From Tetracladium setigerum (taxonomy: Eukaryota; Ascomycota; Leotiomycetes; Helotiales): DNA of 64,000 nt. Made by a program: the position numbers and the translations under genes. Below the pieces are notes generated by a model. It did not search any database. It saw only the letters and a program-made list of their open reading frames with translations, and had not been told where the DNA came from. Where the stretch lies: the NCBI GenBank assembly GCA_031472005.1, contig PZJY01000009.1, forward strand, positions 186,001 through 250,000, read 5' to 3'. Below are positions 22,375 through 34,823 of the stretch, one piece after another. Each line of letters opens with the position of its first letter. The first letter of the stretch is position 1.

Positions 22375-24792
22375 TCATCTCAACTCGAACATGACGACTG
22401 GAGCGCCAGGCGCTCGCCCAGCTTTAATTTCTGCCGAATGCTTCCCCCACATGACATCCTCGTCCATCACGTACGAGTCGCCAATGAACAAGTGATGATC
22501 CTGCATCGCTCGCAGAACAAAGGCACTCTTCCTCCAAAAAGGACGCAGACCTCATCTCCAGGCTGCATGATAGCAGGACCTATACCCAGATAACCAGAAC
22601 TATTTGCCAAACAGTGAGTACTGTACATTCTAGGCTACATGAATAATAGTTCGAAGTGCAACATACCTAGTTAGAAAGAATCGTCGATTGTGTGAAAATA
22701 TCTTTGCCCTCGTTGGAAATCGGCAGACTTCCCCTGCTGCGCGAGAGAGTTGATGAGCGAATAATGAGGTAGAGCTGTGGTGTCCATTGGAGTGTTTTCA
22801 AGAATGAACGCCGCTGCGTCGGCTCTTGCTTTTGCTTTCGTGACTTGAAGCGTTTCCGCTCCGTTAGGGACGCCTTTGTTCAGCATTTCTCGGAAATCCA
22901 TCACCGTCCCAATCGTCCCCAACGGACTAGCGGTGGCAGCCAAGAGAAAAGCCAAGTCCAGTCTTTCACCTGTTCGGTATGTTTTCATGATCTCTGTTTC
23001 CTGATGAGGGAAGAGAGAGAAGCTGAATAGTTGTCGCCATATTTGTTCGGCGGGCCATGCGCTATGTAAGTCGAATGACATTACATCAGTGACTTGGATG
23101 ATTCGATCAAGTTTGAACCCCTCAACTCGGAGCTTGTCAGGCTCTCTAGGCTTTTGGAACATGGGATTATCTTCTACGTTGGCGCAATAGATGTGATTCC
23201 CTTCCCAGAGTCCTGCGAAGAAGACTCCAACTGACAGTGGAGAGGCTTTTCTCGGCTGATTCCATTTTGGTACCCACGATGGGAAATCACCGCTCAGAGG
23301 GGTGTCTGTATGTTGAACATGCGACAGAACGGTGAGATGTCGGGGGTTGACCCGAATTAGGTACCGGGTGAGATCGCGATAGACGTCTTTGACAGACTTT
23401 TTATAATCTGGAACGAGAGCAGGAGGATGGCCAAAGGCGCGGCTCCCATTGGGTTTATTTGCAGTGGCAAAATTGACGGCTGTTTCCTCCATCTTTTTTA
23501 GTAAACGGAGCTTCCATGACGGATTACTGATTGCCTGAACCTGTCGGATGGTCGAGTTTGGTTGGAGACCCTCATCCGAAATCCCGAACAAAGCAAAGAT
23601 CTTGTCTTTGGGATCAGTGGCGTTGAAGTCCTTTGTCCCGGCGAGTATGTTCAAGATCGGTCCGATTGATCCTTTTTGGCCGCCTTCTTTCTCATTAAAT
23701 TGCCGTAGAAAGCTGACACCGGTCCAAAAAGACAATGGTTTGTCTGGGAGCATCTTGCCACGGCTTTCAAGAATGTAGGGAATTAGTTCCAGCAGATACA
23801 TAAAGTCCATTTCGAGATCTTCGCATTTGGCGATGCACACTTTTGACGCAACAATCTCTTGTACCTAGCACCGAGTTAGGAGCAACATTTCGTAAAGTCT
23901 GTAAGTTGGGAAGTAAAGGAGGAGCTAGTACTCACACACCAAATGCGCGAGAAGTAGTCCACATCTAGTAGTTCTGAGATGTAGAAAGTAGCAAAGTCAT
24001 ACTCATCTTCTGTCATTTGAAGCAGAGAATATACTCTCGGAAGATCTATTCAACTTAATTTGAAAGGTAATTCGAGGATACAATCAGGATTTTACTGACC
24101 AGCGTCAGTGAGGTTAGGGGGCAGATTAGCCAGTCGCCGCATCTTCTGAGCTCCATCGAAGGCTTGTTCCATCCCGGCGTCTTAATTCCTAGCCATACGA
24201 TTGCTCGAGAAGCATAGCTGTAGACCGCTACTTCAGGTTAGACATCAAAGTCGAAAGCGCAATTCTCACACCTCTGGGAGAACAGAAATACGCAACAGTA
24301 AACAAACACAATTTCCCAAATCTGACAATTAGAAAGAAGCAACGACAGTAACCACGGCAGCTCAAAGCCGACGGAAAAATCCCATCAGCTATCAAAATTC
24401 CACACCGGAAAAAAGGAGAAAACCTACATCTCATATACCCCACCTGCCTCCCCCTCTCCTCAATATTCTCCTGATCAATACAAATAGCATCAATCCAAAA
24501 CAACCTCTCACGATCAACATACCTCAACCACCGCATCGCCCGATCCAGATTCGGCGTGATCGACACTGGGCTGCCATCACATAGAACATATGGCTCGATC
24601 GTTCCTGATGGGGGACCCCAGACGTAAGAGAGAGCCTCGTAGGAAGGGGTGCTTCGATGTTGATGATGAAGAGGGTGCAATGGAGTGGGTCTGAGTGGTT
24701 GCCGGCAGGGAAGATTTTCACGAGGCGCGTGTAGGGGGTGTTTTGCCTTCGGGGAGGATGGGGGGGAGAGGGACATATTTGTAGCGTTGCAT
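22375..24792 (-). CDS. HET-domain protein (four apparent single-base deletions)
   Basis: The start MQRYKYVPLPPILPEGKTPP (ATG at 24792) leads to VKIFPAGNHSDPLHC in a second frame. The HET blocks SYEALSYVWGPPSG, LFWIDAICIDQENIEER and VGYMR are in a third. After an intron the frame reads AVYSYASRAIVWLG, then KMRRLANLPPNLTDA. The long exon at 23840-22671 contains DPKDKIFALFGI and FPSWVPKWNQP, typical of this HET family. The C-terminus reads GPAIMQPGDEVCVLFGG, then FIGDSYVMDEDVMWGK. Breaks lie near 24719-24730, 24644-24645 (TT for TTT), 24182-24183 (AA for AAA) and 22519-22521 (TTT for TTTT). There are no nonsense changes, so assembly error is likely and the true gene may be intact. Confidence 0.72.
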
Positions 24793-25364
24793 CGGAGGGT
24801 ATTGTGGTTTTTTTTGGTTTTGGTTTTGGTTTTGGTTTTGTTTGTTATAGATGGGTTAGAGGTTTGGTGGGAAGAAGCATTGTTCACTTGCTTGTTTGTT
24901 GCGATTGAGGGTCGAAGATCGCTGCAGGGATTCAATCTCCAGGAATGATTGGGTCGGCATTGAGATTTCAAAATCCTGGAATTTAGCCCAATTTAATCTA
25001 ATTCCTTCCTATTCTGGCAGGACAATGTGAAGAAGTGACCAGATAGGCGAGATATACAGAGTAGAGCGGTTTTTTGGACGCACGTTGGATTAGGGAAAGT
25101 AAGTGAGATTGCGTACAGGCAAATACAGTAACGGAGTCAGCTGACAAGATGTTCGGTATACTGCATTACTGAACGACACTACTCAGTGGAAATTCAATTT
25201 CATTACTAAATTACTACTGTGCGCATCTCACAGCGTCTCAAAAGCAAACAACCCATTGTAGCAACCCAAAACAATTCCAAGGTCCCAGAAGCCCAAATGA
25301 GCAATCTTTACAGCACAAACCCTCAAGGTAAATCAAACCCACCCAGATTTCCGATTCAAACACC
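24793..25364. promoter_or_regulatory. HET gene upstream region with TTTTGG repeat
   Basis: It includes the 5' flank of the HET gene, with about five TTTTGG units at 24811-24840. The rest up to the acyl-CoA synthetase end shows no gene. Confidence 0.35.
24811..24840. repeat. TTTTGG hexanucleotide repeat
   Basis: A poly-T run is followed by GGTTTT repeated four to five times. It lies 20-50 bp upstream of the HET gene start, so it would be in the 5' UTR or core promoter as CAAAAC units on the sense strand. Confidence 0.7.
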
Positions 25365-27815
25365 TCAGGTCTTTCCATAAGCAGCATCAATTGCTTTCTG
25401 GAATTTCTCCACAACCTTCCCTCGGTTCAATTTATTCGTAGGAGACACCAGATTCTACAAACATATACAAATCAGCAGAGTTCCATTCATCACCATCATC
25501 ATCATCATCATTTAAAAGGCCAGAACGAAAAGAACTTACATTTTGAGGCGTCCACTCCACATCACTCAGAATAACACCCTGAATCAGCTCAATATTCGCA
25601 AGTGAAGCTTTCTTCCCCACAGCAAGTAACTGTTTGTGAATCTCTTGCACAACCTTCTTGTTGTGTGCGAAATCCTCAATCCCGTGACCTTCCACCCCAG
25701 CGTAGTTGCGAGTTGTTTGAGTGCTGCTTCAACTGGAACGATGATGGCGATGGGCTTTGTTTCGGTGATGGAGGCGTAGATGCAAATATTTGCTACGACT
25801 GTTGCGGCGCGGTAGACGGATTCGAGCTGAGATCAATGTTAACACCGACTGACTGGCTCACAGGTGCAATTCCTCATCTCAGATGGCCTTTTTTGCTTAC
25901 CTTTTCCAAAGCAATGTACTCCCCGTTGAGCGTCTTCACTAGATTCTTTTTCCGATCAATGATCGTCAACAATCCGTTCTCCTCCCACTGTCCGATGTCT
26001 CCGGTCTTGAACCATCCTCCATCAGCGATCGCCTCGGCAGTCAACTCGTCAATGTCAAAGTATCGTTCCATGACTGGAGGACCACGAATCCACACTTCGC
26101 CTTGAGGTTTGGGCTTGTTCTTGGCAAAATATCCGGCGTCTGCATAGTCTACTAATTTGATCTCGATGGATCCAGGGGGCTCTCCGTGTGTGGTTCCATT
26201 CCATGAGAGAGGATCACCGATTGATCCCATGCTATATTCATTTCGTTAGCAGAGGAAGTAAGATGCTGTGTATTGAACATACGCAGTAGTTTCTGTCATT
26301 CCATAACCCATAATTACAGGGCAAATAGCCATCGAAATGAACTCCTGCGTTTCCCGAGATATGGGTGCCGCACCACTCATGCAAAATCGTAGTCTTCCAC
26401 CAGTAGCCTCTTTGACTTTCTTGAAAATCAAGGCATCCAAAACATGTGGGCCGGGAAGATTATTCCGGAGAAGCGACCTGCAAGAGTCAGCATCAACAAT
26501 TTTTGTCTCTCGAGCATCGACTAAGCTTACTTTTTCAATGAAAATGCAGACCAAAACATGGCCTGCACGGGCGCACTAGCTTTCTCAAGATTTGCTATTA
26601 CCCCCTTCTTCACGCTCTCCCAAACGGCGGGTATGCCGACTAATATCGTAGGTTTGAACTCAAGAATATCGCTTTTACAGTTTCGGCAATTCGCTTGTGA
26701 GAGGGTTCGCACAGAGCCGTATCCCATGGTAGAACCCCAGTAGATAACAGCATGCTCAAAGACAAATTCGAAAATGTGTGCTAGAGGAAGGTAGGCTAGG
26801 AGTGTGTTATCAGGCCCTACAGCGTCAATGACTACCGAATTTGCTCCGGCAACTATTGAGGATGTTAGACCTGGAAGCGATCGAGGAAGGGAATTATCAT
26901 ACCGCCAGCCACAACATGGCGATGTCTCAACTCAACACCCTTGGGCGTTCCGCCAGACCCAGAAGTGTACATGATGCAGCAAAGATCATCTGGAGATGGC
27001 AGAGTTAGAGGAATAGGATTCTGCTCTCCCAAAAGGCGTAAGTCTTCGAAACTCAAAATCTGTACATGGGGATGATCCGCTTTCAGAACGGCCAAATCCT
27101 TCTCTTTTATAGCTTCTTCGCTGTCTGTGTTGAAGATGATGTATTGGATGCTGGTGGCGTCGGCAAGTGTTCGGAGGAACAGAGAAAGTAAGTGTGGTTC
27201 GAGGAATATCGCTTTGGCTTTGGTTGCTACTAGAGAATGTCGAAGTCCTTCTTCTCCAAGGTATCGTACGCTGTTACGATCGACATTGATTGGGTCATTG
27301 CACCCTGAGCAAGGGCAAACCAGTGAGCACTAGTATAGTTAGCGTGGAGGTTAATTATAATCCGAATGGCACGTACCAAGTGGAAGCAAACATATGGACT
27401 CTGTCCGGCGCCTGCAGACCCAGCTTTCTCAGTCCAGCGCCAAGTTGATGTGTTTGTACTTCAAGCTCTTTGTAGCTGATGTAGCTGTACCCGCTCATCT
27501 CCCAGGTCACCCATTCCTTGTCTACCTCCTGTTCCTCGCCGTTGACAAACTTCTTGACCTTTTTTATTTCTATATGTTTCTTAATCAACTTCCTGGTTCC
27601 CAGTGCCTTGGCATCCCCAAACTTCAAGGCAGAGGTCCGAACGATATCAACAACTGTCTTGATATCTTCCGAGGGACTTGTGAGTAGTTTGTTGGCATAT
27701 CTCACGTTTCTGCGGGAATAGTCTCTCCTTCAACAGGCGCTATACCGGGAACTTCAACGGTGAATGGACCTTTCTTCGACATGCGAGGCTGGATAGCCCC
27801 CTTTTGGTGAGACAT
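25365..27815 (-). CDS. long-chain fatty acid--CoA ligase (three apparent single-base deletions)
   Basis: The protein starts MSHQKGAIQPRMSKKGPF and would have about 690 residues over several exons. Motifs in order are the AMP-binding P-loop YTSGSGGTPKGV, LPLAHIFEFVFEHAV, LVGIPAVWESVKKGV, VIMGYGMTETTA, GWFKTGDIG and DRKKNLVKTLNGEYIALEK. It ends with LVSPTNKLNRGKVVEKFQKAID. These are family features of FAA1/FAA4-type acyl-CoA synthetases, which activate fatty acids with ATP and CoA at membranes or lipid droplets. The frame is broken at G-run 27714-27716, CC at 27256-27257 and C-run 25695-25698, each fixed by one extra base of the run. Nothing suggests functional loss otherwise. The last intron contains an ATC microsatellite (25487-25511). 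Confidence 0.85.
25487..25511. repeat. CAT/ATC trinucleotide microsatellite
   Basis: CATCACC followed by about six ATC units, within the last intron of the acyl-CoA synthetase gene. Confidence 0.8.
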
Positions 27816-29495
27816 GTTGTGAGTTGAGATGGATGTTTAGACTGCAGAAAATGAAGATAGAAAGAGAATAGAATAAATTGAGTAAAGACGTGAGGTATAA
27901 ATAAAGACGGGGGAGGAGGGGTCAGATACAGAGGTTTGAAGAGAGCCTTGAGAGCTCCACTGCTCTTACATAGGGCGTCCCAATCAAGCCCCCTGGCTGA
28001 CGTCTTACATGCCTTGGACTTAAGATGGGGAAAGAGTGGGCCGAGGTGCTGTAGAGTAGAGCTGTTTTCCGACCTTTTAGAGTATGGGGTAATTCGGTCT
28101 GGTTGTTGACAACATCACAGTACTACATGCGGAAAACCCCCTTTTCCGAAGCGAGCCCGAGGCTATGGACAATGGCTTCCAAGGGCCAAGGCTTGGAGCG
28201 CGCCAGAAAAACAGCCAAAAAGACACACGAGAACAATTTCAAAATGATGGTGTTGACCAAGGAACTTTTGTTGGGATTCTCAACTAGATTTTGATTTGAA
28301 ATGGTGGCTTCGATATTTCGAGAGCTGACATAGTGGGGTCGATAATGCTTGTGAGATAGAAAAGCTATCACATCAACTGGTAACCCATAATGTGGACGCA
28401 GGCTCTACTCAGAGCTCTCTTAATCTAGATAACACGGACCAATAGAAGGCAAAAAAGAGGAGAAGTTTCGACAAGCTGCGAAGGATTTAGTGAAAAAGTC
28501 CGCGTTGCCCGCAAGCCATGCACTTTGTGCTCCCTGCGCTTACGTGTGTCCCGAGAAGGTCCTGTTCATTGTTTCGCTGTCAAGGTAGTGGCACTGGCCT
28601 TCAAACGCGAGCTGTGCAGTCATTCCATCAGATGATGCACTGCAAAAGCAGCGGAAAGGTCGGCAGATGCGTTGACTTTGGACGAGAGATGGAGATTCGG
28701 TGGAGATTCGGTGGAGACTCTGGAGAGTTGATCGTAAGATTCAAGCCTCGACTCCCAGCCGAACAAAAAGACTGGTTCAACCTGGCAGCGGGTCATCCGG
28801 GCTATGCATTCGCATACTGTTGATATCTCGTTCTTTTGTTCTTTGTGCTCCTATATGTATTCAGTATTCATAACCCAGCGACAGACGATACGTAGACATG
28901 AGGTGGTTGAAGTCCACGATAAAGCATCGGGAACCCGGCGCTAAGCTGGTACCTATGCTCTACTAAAGCATATGAAAATGCCATAAAGCAGGTCTCAATG
29001 AAGTCGTTAATTCGGCGGCTCTCGTGGATGAGAAGGTTTGCCAGGGTCAAGCTTCGGGCTGGTCTGGATCATGAACTCGATGGCGGTAGGGATAGGGTTC
29101 CGTGAGTAGAGGAGGGTTTCTATGATCGGTTAGGCTCGAGAAACTGGCAGCTCTCTAGAGTCTATCTTGCACTTACATATTCTCCTGCTCGCTGTGAGGG
29201 TGCGAGGGACATGCCTTCTCTTGATTATATACTTCATCATGGAGAATTGTCCGACACCGGCCGATCAATCGCTGACTAATCACGTTTTGAACTGTCAGAG
29301 TAATTTCGATATGCGTGAGCTGGTTATTTAATTCATATAATTCGACTATTTTACAAATAGATATCCTCTAAAACAACGCCATAAAGTCATAAACTCATTA
29401 GCCGTTCAGTTCTACCCGTCTAAGTCTATTGGAAATATGGGTATCAAGTTTCTGCCAAGCCTTGCTCTCCAGCATCCTACCTACCTAATTTCGAC
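27816..29495. other. 1.7-kb gene-free stretch
   Basis: It holds the acyl-CoA synthetase promoter on the left. Short ORFs (28103-28371, 28518-28823, 28868-29050) overlap on both strands without recognisable motifs. No tRNA-like fold was seen. Confidence 0.35.
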
Positions 29496-30263
29496 CTACC
29501 ACGACCACCCCGAAGCCTTCCTCATGTACTCCAAAGTCGCCAAACCACTCAATAACACCAACTCATTCCACGTCTCCCGATCCCCATAAACCTTCTCCAT
29601 CCTTTCATCCTCCACAATCTCAAAATACCCTCTCTTCCACCCCACCCACGGATGATGCACAAACGTCGCTAACACCGCCCCCGTCTCCACATCCTCCATT
29701 TTCAGATTCAAAAAGTCAAGTTTCTTCAACATCTTCTGTCCAACGGTATGGGTACGCTTCCACTGGAATGTTTTACGGCCGATAGAGGGACCAAGGTCGA
29801 TGTTGAGTTCGTAGATGTTGAGTTTGATGGGTGAGCGACTGTGCATGGTTTCCCATACAGCGTGTGCAGGTCCCACTTGGGAACTAGTCATGCTACTCTC
29901 CCCTGTTGCTGTTTCTGCTTCATCTTCTTCTATTTTCTTCTTTGTTGCGTCTTCTTTGAGGAGGATATCTGGATCGCCGACACAAATGTGGATTGGTGAT
30001 GAGAGGGAGAGCATGTCGAAGGCGACGATGCCGATGATTGGTGATTCTGATATTGAGTTGGGATTGGAGAGGACGACACCGTATTTCTTGCCGCTTGCGC
30101 GAATATCGCTGGTTAAGTAGGAAAAGTCGCATGAGTATGCTGGTTTTGATGGGTTGCTGGGTTTGAGGGTTGCTTTGGAGCGGGAGAAATTGGTGATGTC
30201 GAGGGAGTATTGGGTGGTAGAATTGGTGGTAGAGGTCATCTTTTCGGCTGGCGAAGATTCCAT
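29496..30263 (-). CDS. tubby C-terminal-like domain protein (tentative)
   Basis: A single exon from ATG 30263 (MESSPAEKMTSTTN) to 29496, 255 residues. The frame is open slightly upstream, but the first ATG is here. The C-terminal half reads FQWKRTHTVG, NLKMEDVETGAVLATFVHHPWVGWKRGYFEI and ELVLLSGLATLEYMRK. This beta-strand pattern with a final hydrophobic helix resembles fungal tubby-like (LURP-one/scramblase-type) folds. The middle is acidic and low in complexity. The role is unknown; membrane-lipid binding would be the family expectation. No lesion was seen. Confidence 0.6.
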   Translation of the reverse strand: MESSPAEKMTSTTNSTTQYSLDITNFSRSKATLKPSNPSKPAYSCDFSYLTSDIRASGKKYGVVLSNPNSISESPIIGIVAFDMLSLSSPIHICVGDPDILLKEDATKKKIEEDEAETATGESSMTSSQVGPAHAVWETMHSRSPIKLNIYELNIDLGPSIGRKTFQWKRTHTVGQKMLKKLDFLNLKMEDVETGAVLATFVHHPWVGWKRGYFEIVEDERMEKVYGDRETWNELVLLSGLATLEYMRKASGWSW

Positions 30264-30735
30264 TATTGAGGTTTTGGGAAGTTTGAGATACTTCCTTGAT
30301 AACCTGAGATTTATGGACAAGCAAGATAATTGTAAAGAGTTTTAATTTCCCATTTCTACATTTCAGGTACGTTCTTAACCTTTTAATGATCAACAACATC
30401 GACAGCCTCAGTCGGCGTGATTACGGTGTGATGTCATGTGCGGCTGTGCGCCGAGTATATTACAGCCCCACAAGCCTCACTTTTGGGTAACAATCCGAAA
30501 AGCGATAAATCAGTAGTTTTGCTGCGCAAAGAGCAAATGGTTAGTTTAATATCAACGCAATCTTTGTTTGAATCCTTTCAAGTTGCTTCACAGTCTGGTA
30601 TTTCTTGGCGCTGAGCACAAAACATCAACATTTGGGAAACAATTCTTGTTACTCAACCTCTCTACTAATACTTGATAAGTGGGGAATACTGAATTTCCAT
30701 AATACTTTAATCCAATCTAACAAGCTAGGCCAATT
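30264..30735. other. intergenic spacer
   Basis: The tubby-like gene promoter and the 3' flank of the GH64 gene. No gene was seen. Confidence 0.4.
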
Positions 30736-32147
30736 TCAACCAACACTGACTTCAAATACACTCGGTATTCCATTCACGAAGCCAGATTGATCGCCGTCAC
30801 TGACCGGGACATCATCATATCTATCATAAGAGAGCATCAGCAAATAGTCCTCGAATTGGGAGGTAAGAACCGCAACACTGCTAGCACAGGAGTGGACAAA
30901 GCACAAGAAACAATTGCGCATCATAAGGAGGAGGTAGTACATACGGAAAAGCATATCCACGCCCATCGATATTCGCTGTGTGGACCAATCTTGAGTAGTG
31001 GTTCGTGATGGGATGAGTGTACAAAGTGGACAAACGCTCATTCGTTGGGTGATAATCATTGATCAAGAGGGTTGATCGATTGAATGCAGCACACAACCGG
31101 GCGGTCAATGGACCCTTTGCCGCAGTATTATCCGCGAAAGGTCCAGTGCTGCAGCTGAAAATATCTGCGGTGGTTGGCTTGGGAAAAGGGGCACCAGGAA
31201 ACTCAAGCACATCATTCACCACTCGGCCTTTCAGAACACCCCATTCGGCTTGAGTATCAACTGTGAGGTCGGTGTTGGATAATTTCCCGTAAACTTCATT
31301 GACGTAGGGAGTATAATATTCGTTGAACAGGTTACCGCCATTCATGACAATACCGTTGTTGGGACTCAAGGCTCTCAATCTTTTGCCATCAACCTTGTAC
31401 ACCAGTTTTGCCCAGTCTGCGCCGGCCAGGCTCGGTGATTCAAGTCCATCACAAACAAGGTCCAGGCCGTTTGGTTTCAGTCCTGCTACGTTCTCCACTA
31501 TCCCAGATTCTGCGTGGGTGAGACTCAAGGCAATTGGGAAACTGACAAAGTCCACGTAGGAGATATTTGCGTAGATGTGGCCGCTGGGGAAAATGTAAAT
31601 TCGCAGAAACTCCACTCAGTGTTGATGTTGGGATCAGATGGGTTGGAGATGGACGGTTCAACGAGGGCAGCTCCGTTTCCACCGGGATTGAGCAGGAAAG
31701 TCAATGGCTTTTCGACCGAGATCCACAATCTAGCACCAGCCAGATTTGGAATCGTAATATGGGTAGTAGATCCTGGGGCACCAAGGTTGATGGAGACATC
31801 TTCTGCGATTGGGGTTCCTACTTGGGAAGGAGCGGGAGGAAAGTAGGGTGTTTGAGCATCTGCTTTGATCATGCATACTTTGTTGCCATTATCAAAAGCC
31901 TGACCCGTAATGTAGGCGAAGACATTGGGGGTGTTGAAGCGGTTCTTGACCTGAATGACCATCTTTCCTGGAGGAAAGGCTGGAGCGGCGGTAGTAGAAA
32001 ATCTTGCTTTATCGTTGGCTTGAGTATCCATGGCTAGAGGACGTTGGGTTCTCCCCTTGAGCGCATTGCTCAAGAGAGAACGGAATCCTTGAAGCAGTTA
32101 GTGCTGTTCATCAAAATCTAGCCAAACCTTTCTCACGTACTCTTCAT
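30736..32147 (-). CDS. GH64 endo-beta-1,3-glucanase-like protein (one apparent deletion)
   Basis: The start exon is only 7 nt (ATGAAGA, 32147-32141). It is spliced to MKRFRSLLSNALKGRTQRPLAMD. The body shows VIQVKNRFNTPNVFAYITG, HITIPNLAGARLWISVEKPL, GHIYANISYVDFVSFPIALSL and NGGNLFNEYYTPYVNEVYG. The last intron splits GRGYAFP from YDDVPVSDGDQSGFVNG. This is the thaumatin-like plus beta-barrel layout of GH64, which cuts beta-1,3-glucan. The frame breaks at G-run 31586-31589, where one more base joins FTFSP to SGHIYANI. No signal peptide is predicted from the assigned N-terminus. Either the protein is intracellular or an upstream exon is missed. Confidence 0.82.
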
Positions 32148-32798
32148 GATTGGCTTTAGGTATTTGTTCGCTTGGCAAATTAGGGATAGATGTAGAGGGA
32201 GATGTGAGGAAAGAAATGTTCGATAAGAGGATCTAGGAAAGCTACATGACGGGGAGGAGTTGGAGAATGTAGAGGATAGGACGAGATATATACTACGGAT
32301 ATGTGATGTGTACCTAGACCCATGGGGGAGAACCTTGAACTCGCAAAGGCAAGAATGACCAAGTCAGAAGGACACACTGGCACTGGACCTCAGCTGGGAA
32401 AAAGAACTTTGTAAAAGTATATAATGGTATTAAATCATTTCCACCACCGGATTTGGGTCCGAAAGGTTTGCACAATAGGGCTGATAGCGTCTTGGAAGTC
32501 AATTATCGCCGACTTGGAACATAGAAGAAGAAACGTCGTTGCGCTGCGTCTCAATATGCACGTGAGTTGTCGTTTTGAGGCAATGTCATGTGACCGGCTT
32601 GGCGGGCTTGGCGACCAGCCTTTTTGCATTCGACTTTCGCTCGCCCAAGTTCACCCTAAAACACGGCCTCAAGACAGTACGGCGACCCAACCGACAAACA
32701 ATCCACTGACTGCTGGACTGGCTACGAGCTTGCTTTTACTCTCGTTCCATTGAAACTCAATTGATTTTTTGTTCTGCCTCGGCGCACGGGTGGCGACG
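32148..32798. promoter_or_regulatory. divergent promoter region, GH64 / Clr5 genes
   Basis: The 651 bp separate two divergent starts. A GGCTTGGCGGGCTTGGCG direct repeat lies at about 32595-32612. No named regulator site was identified. Confidence 0.4.
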
Positions 32799-34823
32799 AT
32801 GGTCTACGATTGGGAGAACAAGGAGGAGCTTTGCTACCGCCTGTACATCGAGGAGAAGAAATCGCTGGAGGAGATCATGGAATATATGAAAGAAGAGCAC
32901 AAGTTCTCTCCCAGGTAAGCAGAGGTCTCTCCCTCCCCCTGCCGTACCCCGCCGTACTGTACTCAACCCAGATCCATCTCGACGTCCGTACTGTACTGAC
33001 AACTATTCCTTCACTCTAGCAAACGTGCCTTTCAAACACAATTCAAGCGGTGGCAGTTTCCCTCGAAGCAACATCCCGCCCACAAGAATGCAGCTCTAGT
33101 TGGCCGCGTCAAGGAGCTCTGGGATGCGAACACATCTCAGCGGGAGATGCTCCGCACTCTCAACGAGGAAGGATATGATATCAAGGAACGCGAATTGATG
33201 CGAGTGCGTGCAAAGAACCGATGGCTCTTGCGAGTCCCCAATGGAATGAAGACAAAGAAGCGCGATTCCGATCAAGATGTCATCAACCAGCTCCAGCAGG
33301 CTCTTTACCCTGAGGGCCAAATGGCAGACGCAGAAGCCGAGGAGGACGAGACCATGGACGATATGACCAGCATGCTTGCTCCGCCAAAGCCCACTCGCAC
33401 TAGGGCTGAGTCGCCGCCTCTCAGTCCAGAGGTAATGGCAAAGAGACAAGAGCGACTGGCAAAGCTCCAAGCGGAGTCTGCCGAACGATGGGCCACCCGA
33501 AAACGCCGTCGTCGAACTCGCGGATGGGCTGGCCTTCCTGCTGATCCTCCAGGACCTCCACGATTTCCTTCCGAGACCACCATCGACGAGAGCAAGCAGT
33601 TTCTCAGTCTTGATCCACGCCTTTACCGCGATATTCGATCTCGCTTTCAACGTATATGTGAGGAGGCGGATATCATTAAGAAGACTCTTGCTGGCCCAGA
33701 GCGATGGGAAGCAGCAAAGGATAGGCTCATTCAAGAGAGTTCGCATCTGCAAGGAGTCTTCTGGGGAAATGAGGACAACCAAGAGGCCAAGAAACTTTCT
33801 CTGGATGTGATATGCAGTGATGTTACAAAGAGGATGAGAACACTGGAGCGTCGTATGACAATTGCCGAAGCGAAGAATGCCCTTGGTGTGAATCCCGAGG
33901 AATCGCGACAACTCCGAAATGCCTTCTACCAGGTCCTTAAACAAGATCATTTCACCAGCAAGTTGGAGGCAGGCGAGGATCATTGGAAGGAGCTGAAGCA
34001 ACAGTGGATCAACGATTCAGAATTGCTGCGCGGAATTCTTGCTCCTGGCGAAGCCGACCCCCAGCATGGAGAAAAGGTCAAGGCCATGGAGGTTCTCTGT
34101 CGAGATGTTATGAAGCGGCTCCGTGACGACCAGACCAAACGTGATCCAACGAGAAAAAAGAAGTTTGATACGACTTACAATCCCACAGGCATTAGCATGT
34201 CAGATTATGAGCCAGACGATAGCTTTCAACCTGGACCTCATGATGCCCTGGTTCAAGCTGCTACACAGGCGCAAGCACATGTCCAAAGTCAACGCATTCA
34301 ACCACGAGCACAAGCCATGATGAGCAGGCCTCCGCAGCCAAGACAGGTCCCAAATCACAATCAAGTCATGATGGACCAGAGCAATATGCAAATCGATCCT
34401 TCGTTGCTCCTTGCCGCAAGTGATCCTTCGCTCATGGGTGTACGAGGAATGCAGAACTCGTTTGTTGACCAGCAATATGCTGATACGCAATACACTGCGC
34501 AAGCCGCCCAAGCTGCCTACCCTTCATCTGCATCTTCCATTGCCTGTTACTTCCGTCTTCATCCCAACTCTGATGTTCAAACCAATGCCAGGCTTTGGGT
34601 CAGCACTTTGGCAAACGTTTCGGTTGATGAGGTTCGGTCTCTGGCAACTGTTAGATTTCCCAACACAGTGGCAATTCGAATTGAAGGTATCATCAAGCAG
34701 CCAACGGGACATGAGATGAGCTTGCCGATTGATCAGGATGAGGAACTTGAGGCTTATTTGACTGCCATTGAGGGAGTCAAGCCAATGTTCTCCGTTCAAT
34801 TGGTTACTGGTTGGAAGAATTGA
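32799..34823 (+). CDS. Clr5-domain protein
   Basis: Two exons (32799-32914, 33020-34823; 105-nt intron) give an intact 639-residue protein. Residues 1-55 (MVYDWENKEELCYRLYIEEKKSLEEIMEYM, then SKRAFQTQFKRWQFP) form the Clr5 domain, a DNA-binding-like helical domain of fungal nuclear proteins. After it come a second helical block (LWDANTSQREMLRTLNEEGYD), an acidic patch, an Arg-rich segment (about 210) and helical segments with SLDPRLYRDIRSRFQRIC. A Gln/Pro-rich region precedes a compact C-terminal domain. Fission-yeast Clr5 silences mating-type loci; the function of this long filamentous-fungus version is not known. No lesion was found. Confidence 0.85.

Noticed and set aside
24811..24840. TTTTGG units as telomere-like repeat
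   Set aside because: Filamentous ascomycete telomeres are TTAGGG; this is a short simple repeat.
28518..28823. 101-codon plus-strand ORF
   Set aside because: No motif, composition unlike neighbouring genes, and overlapping ORFs on both strands; probably chance.
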